DNA from: Spirochaetaceae bacterium
Lineage (GTDB): Bacteria; Spirochaetota; Spirochaetia; Treponematales; Breznakiellaceae
Length of the DNA: 41,152 nt
Assembly (NCBI GenBank): GCA_031262035.1
Contig: JAISIL010000095.1
Span: 1-41,152 of the forward strand
Direction: 5' to 3'
The position numbers and the translations under genes are program-made. Below are positions 40,538 through 41,152 of this stretch, in pieces. The notes beneath the pieces were generated by a model. That model worked only from the letters and a program-made list of their open reading frames with translations, ran no database searches and was not told the DNA's origin. The first letter of the stretch is position 1, and each line of letters opens with the position of its first letter.

Positions 40538-40783
40538 TTATCGCACTACCTGTAAGCCGAAGTGCTTCTCTATCGGGTCGAAGTCGCGGTCGTGGTGGAG
40601 CAGGGCGAGGTCGTTTAGTATGCAGTAGGCGGCGATGAGGCAGTCGTTAGGTTTGCGGATGGTGATGCCTTTGGTACGCAGGCTGCGGAAAATTTCCGCA
40701 CTCTTGACTTTCGGGTTGAAAAAGTCTATCCAGACTGTGCTATCGGGCAGCACATTGTCGCGCAGTTCAGGCTTTGGGATCAT
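40538..40783 (-). pseudogene. vapC-like PIN toxin gene with internal deletion
   Basis: The 81-residue product has the VapC N-terminus (VLPDSTVWIDFFN, Asp14) and C-terminus (SLRTKGITIRKPNDCLIAAY with Asp47, then LLHHDRDFDPIEKHFGLQVV), but these are joined directly. VapC toxins are about 130 residues; the missing 50 or so hold the second conserved acidic residue and two helices. The frame is intact and overlaps vapB by 17 bases. The ribonuclease site is incomplete, so activity is doubtful. Confidence 0.85.
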
Positions 40784-40967
40784 AGCCGTCGAAGAATGGG
40801 TTCTCATCGCCAATCACCTTTTCCGCTTTGATGGATGCCTCGCGCCATTTAGCGCCTGTTATGTAGTGATCCACCGTCATCTTCACCAGTTCCTGAACAT
40901 TGTTAATGCCCGAGAGTTTCTCCGCCCGCTTCACGGTGCGTTCACTTAGTTCGATCGTTGCCGTCAT
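40767..40967 (-). CDS. vapB: VapB-type antitoxin
   Basis: The 66-residue product has a ribbon-helix-helix-like start MTATIELSERTVKRAEKLSG and NVQELVKMTVDHYI, then a tail ending NPFFDGYDPKA that would bind the toxin. GGAGG lies seven bases before the ATG. Its promoter contains a G8 tract. It overlaps the following vapC remnant. VapB neutralises VapC and represses the operon. Confidence 0.85.
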   Translation of the reverse strand: MTATIELSERTVKRAEKLSGINNVQELVKMTVDHYITGAKWREASIKAEKVIGDENPFFDGYDPKA

Positions 40968-40988
40968 ATCACAGCCTCCATACCTTCA

Positions 40989-41018
40989 ACTATAGCACAT
41001 CCCCCCCCAAAAAGTCAA
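40989..41018 (-). promoter_or_regulatory. vapBC promoter with G8 tract in the spacer
   Basis: Minus strand TTGACT (41018-41013), 18-base spacer, TATAGT (40994-40989). Eight G residues (41008-41001) lie inside the spacer, so slippage would change the spacing between -35 and -10. Confidence 0.7.
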
Positions 41019-41057
41019 CCCCCTCTTCCCCCCCCGGGTGCACTTTCTTTTTGGGGG
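41004..41057. repeat. inverted repeat with two C8 tracts
   Basis: CCCCCAAAAAG (41004-41014) is perfectly complementary to CTTTTTGGGGG (41047-41057). The loop contains a second C8 run (41028-41035). It lies between divergent genes and overlaps the vapBC promoter. It could also end read-through. Confidence 0.7.
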
Positions 41058-41060
41058 TAA

Positions 41061-41090
41061 TTAACAAAAGAGGGGAAAAGGAGGTATAAT
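41061..41090 (+). promoter_or_regulatory. promoter of the gene at the right edge
   Basis: TTAACA (41061-41066), 18 bases, TATAAT (41085-41090), followed by a leader of about 22 bases with GGGAGGGG (41104-41111) and ATG 41119. Confidence 0.7.
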
Positions 41091-41118
41091 AGGAGTAATC
41101 TCTGGGAGGGGATAAGAC

Positions 41119-41152
41119 ATGGAAAAAACAGATGAAGAATTAATTAAATGGG
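41119..41152 (+). CDS. N-terminus of a probable ECF-type sigma factor (3' end outside window)
   Basis: Only MEKTDEELIKW is visible. A T/D-DEELI(K/R) opening is common in ECF sigma factors, and the start has a good Shine-Dalgarno seven bases upstream and a promoter. Eleven residues are too few for a firm call. Confidence 0.4.
   Translation, partial: MEKTDEELIKW

Overview
The window looks like chromosome of a spirochaete, most likely Treponema or a close relative. The evidence is an archaeal-type class I lysyl-tRNA synthetase (typical of spirochaetes), the treponemal motility order fliK-flgD-flgE-flbD-motA-motB-fliL-fliM-fliY, a FlgE hook protein that keeps the Lys/Cys pair used for spirochaetal lysinoalanine cross-links, and BspA-like leucine-rich lipoproteins. 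No phage, integrase, transposase or CRISPR array is visible. The species cannot be fixed from sequence alone.

Layout. (1) 1-10.3 kb, + strand: the end of the S10 operon (rpsC partial, rplP, rpmC, rpsQ), the whole spc operon (rplN to secY) and the alpha operon (rpmJ, rpsM, rpsK, rpsD, rpoA, rplQ, then a small zinc-ribbon gene). A terminator and a strong promoter overlap between secY and rpmJ. (2) 10.4-12.5 kb, - strand: prfA-prmC, which make and methylate release factor 1. (3) 12.5-18 kb, + strand: a small membrane protein, a 470-bp non-coding stretch made of two large imperfect palindromes, lysS, a coiled-coil protein, a glycerophosphodiesterase gene broken by an in-frame stop, and murJ. (4) 18-20.7 kb, - strand: tRNA-Phe, tRNA-Lys, a membrane protein whose ATG lies one base after tRNA-Lys, and three lipoproteins. 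(5) 20.8-24.6 kb, - strand: alkC-like gene, MFS transporter, VanZ-like protein, glycosyltransferase. (6) 24.7-25.8 kb, - strand: a Fic protein with 11-bp iterons over its promoter. (7) 25.9-34.1 kb, + strand: motility operon. (8) 34.1-37.8 kb, - strand: nhaC-type antiporter, M42 peptidase, dCMP deaminase and a cytidylate-kinase-like protein, with two copies of a dispersed palindromic repeat between them. (9) 37.9-41.15 kb: SAM methyltransferase (+), AAA-ATPase/PDDEXK protein (-), vapB and an internally deleted vapC (-), and the first codons of a probable sigma-factor-like gene (+).

The r-protein genes, prfA/prmC, lysS and the tRNAs form the translation core. The motility block supplies hook length control, hook cap, hook, stator and C-ring proteins, but ends after fliY, where a convergent gene overlaps it.

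The less ordinary signals are regulatory or repetitive. Several genes have a good -10 box only 6-7 bases before the ATG and no Shine-Dalgarno, so their mRNAs should be leaderless. Many perfect inverted repeats have a loop of exactly three bases. A dispersed ACACGAAT palindrome carries different micro-hairpins in one equivalent slot. Palindromic repeats are inserted in frame inside murJ and the methyltransferase. A G8 tract lies inside the vapBC promoter spacer. No clearly new multi-gene system is visible; the leaderless-gene set and the layered palindromic repeats are the best candidates for undescribed biology.
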